Source: Bacillota bacterium
GTDB taxonomy: Bacteria; Bacillota; Clostridia; Tissierellales; Sedimentibacteraceae
NCBI GenBank assembly: GCA_029239575.1
Contig: JARBUP010000159.1
Coordinates: 1-8,716 of the forward strand
Reading direction: 5' to 3'
DNA length: 8,716 nucleotides
Shown here: in pieces, positions 8,101 to 8,716 of the stretch
How the letters are laid out: the number at the start of each line of letters is the position of its first letter
Position numbering within the stretch: the stretch's first letter is position 1
The notes under the pieces: generated by a model
Told to the model about the DNA's origin: nothing
The model's input: the letters and a program-made list of their open reading frames with translations, nothing else
The model's database searches: none
Made by a program: the position numbers and the translations under genes

Positions 8101-8716
8101 GTAACAGATTTAAAGGTTTTAAAGGATGATAAATTTGATAATGTAAATTACAAAATACCTATTTTAAGGGATATTCCTATGTTTAAAGAAAAGGAACTTT
8201 TGTTTTCAAAAGCAGAAATAGGTACAATTGTCCATTTTGTTATGCAGCACTTAAATATAAATGAAAGCCTTCATGAAGAAAATATTAAATCACAAATAAG
8301 TGATATGGTAGTAAAAAAACTATTAACAGATAAAGAAGCTTCAGTAGTAGATGTAGAAAAAATAAAACATTTCTTCATGACAGATATTGGCAGCAGAATG
8401 AAAAATGCATCTGTTGTAAAAAGGGAAGTGCCTTTTGTAATTAAAAAGCCTGCAAAAGAAATAATCAGTACATTAAGTAAAGAAGATGTAATTTTAATGC
8501 AGGGTATAATAGATTGCTATTTTTACGAAGATAATGAAGCAGTAATAATTGATTATAAAACAGATGATGTTTTGCAAGTAGGGAAAGAAACAATTGAAAA
8601 TAAATACAAACCACAAATATTATCATATAAAGAAGCAGTTGAAAAATTAACAGGAAAAAAAGTTAAAGCTTGTTATTTATATTTGTTTGAAACAGGTGAA
8701 TTTATAGAAATATTTG
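5131..8716 (+). CDS. addA: AddAB helicase-nuclease, subunit AddA (3' end cut by window)
   Basis: AddA is the motor of AddAB: a UvrD/Rep-like SF1A 3'-5' DNA helicase with a C-terminal nuclease that cuts the 3'-ended strand before Chi. The frame is open for 1195 codons to the right edge with no internal stop. All SF1 motifs are present: Q-motif WTKEQ (3-7), Walker A AAGSGKTA (23-30), Ia TFTNAAA (54-60), Ib STIHSFC (98-104), Walker B IDEYQDS (391-397), III GDVKQSIYRFR (418-428), IV LNKNFRSR (457-464), V MTIHKSKGLEF (772-782) and VI EEMRVLYVAMTRA (843-855). The nuclease shows H1035 (GTIVH), D1128 (QGIIDCY), D1141/K1143 (IIDYKTD) and Y1159/Q1162/Y1166. The usual AddA length (about 1230 in B. subtilis) and the final visible LYLFETGEFIEIF, typical of AddA C termini, suggest only a few codons are missing. 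It is coupled to addB by a one-base overlap. An acidic stretch at 514-526 (NSDEDDDLDDEIK) is probably a surface loop. Confidence 0.97.
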   Translation, partial: MEWTKEQKSIIDLRNKNILVSAAAGSGKTAVLVERIINLIKYENEDVNKFLIVTFTNAAASGMKQKIQKSLMKSIKNNDGNKEHLRRQLNLLNKSNISTIHSFCIDVVRKNFHIIGIDPNFRVGDPNEIDIMLKESIDEVLEVAYEQKSEDFINLVESFTKNRDDLQLTEIIKDVYHFILSFPDPLNWLYSSVELLSLSDNDLKSSPWMESVKENAQMLLDGAQEALMTANELCKEDDGPEPYLEAIALDIYDINEFKTLLDSDFEKFLNKIHNIKFPTLKQIRGKNKEAISEEKQNEVKGLREEYKKIIGSIKKQIPNKSLEDFSKDINYMHTAMSALYKLIDHLMVVFKAKKIENAIVDFSDVEHYALEILRNKEIGETYKNKFNYIFIDEYQDSNRLQETLIDQIKRNNNVFMVGDVKQSIYRFRLADPGIFNEKSSLYPNSETAEGLDRKIDLNKNFRSRKEILDSTNYIFNNIMSAKIGEVDYTKEVFLNCGASFDENRKSVELNIIDKNSDEDDDLDDEIKNMKTAELEALYAVQKIRELIKDKTYVQDKSELRNIDYKDIVILMRSVSNWADIFEEVFNDEGIPFYFDGGTGYFETIEIQIILNLLKIVDNIRQDIPLLSVMRSPIGKFTTEELIKIRVMSPKFNYIDAVYFYKNNIQDELSDKINYFIFKIEEWKKKSRFTHLNDFIWEVLMETGYYYFVGVLPKGNLRQANLRLLTDKAFEFEKTSMRGLYNFLRYVEKLNVTAGDMGTAKTLSENDNVVRLMTIHKSKGLEFPVVIICGSSKKFNKSDTTKNILKHRLYGIAPKYINADERIYKETFPRIAVKNVIKIENLSEEMRVLYVAMTRAVDKLIIIGTVSNLQSKAKKWQKGPTQYNIYMSDSFLDWICISLFNHKTYDDILKIFEMDECICASENLSSVWNINKISLTELSLKEEKINEAKKYHEEIKLFKNNINSDYADEINRRLKFEYSYKNSVDVPTKLSVTDLKVLKDDKFDNVNYKIPILRDIPMFKEKELLFSKAEIGTIVHFVMQHLNINESLHEENIKSQISDMVVKKLLTDKEASVVDVEKIKHFFMTDIGSRMKNASVVKREVPFVIKKPAKEIISTLSKEDVILMQGIIDCYFYEDNEAVIIDYKTDDVLQVGKETIENKYKPQILSYKEAVEKLTGKKVKACYLYLFETGEFIEIF

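Noticed and set aside
5131..8716. Possibility that addA is broken by a frameshift or stop
   Set aside because: Codon-by-codon translation is open throughout with all helicase and nuclease motifs in order; it only lacks its stop codon because the window ends.

Overview
The window is an AT-rich chromosomal segment with GC clearly below 30% by eye, AGA/ATA/TTA-rich codon use, strong GGAGG-type ribosome sites and all genes on the + strand. The set yhaM-like, addB, addA, with AddAB rather than RecBCD, points to a low-GC Gram-positive, most likely a member of the Clostridia/Tissierellia. The genus cannot be fixed from the sequence alone.

Layout: (1) 1-370 is the 3' end of a gene for a DUF4349-type membrane-anchored protein, closed by a clean intrinsic terminator at 379-406. 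(2) 407-642 is non-coding. It holds a long near-perfect palindromic element (456-530), unexplained by the flanking genes, and an extended -10 promoter (581-608) for the next gene. (3) 643-1662 is a YhaM-family 3'-5' exoribonuclease (OB fold plus HD domain). (4) 1664-1710 is a hairpin that fills almost the whole gap between yhaM and addB. (5) 1727-5131 is addB, complete. (6) 5131-8716 is addA, overlapping addB by one base and running off the right edge with probably only a handful of codons missing. Translated codon by codon it is open throughout, with all helicase and nuclease motifs present.

AddA and AddB together form the two-nuclease helicase-nuclease that resects double-strand DNA ends, recognises Chi and prepares 3' single-stranded DNA for RecA. 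It also degrades unprotected linear (e.g. phage) DNA. YhaM trims RNA 3' ends. Its position directly upstream suggests shared transcription with addBA, modulated by the intervening hairpin, but this is inference.

I do not see a previously undescribed system here. The genes are core housekeeping functions. The items most worth a second look are the palindromic element at 456-530 and the yhaM-addB intergenic hairpin.
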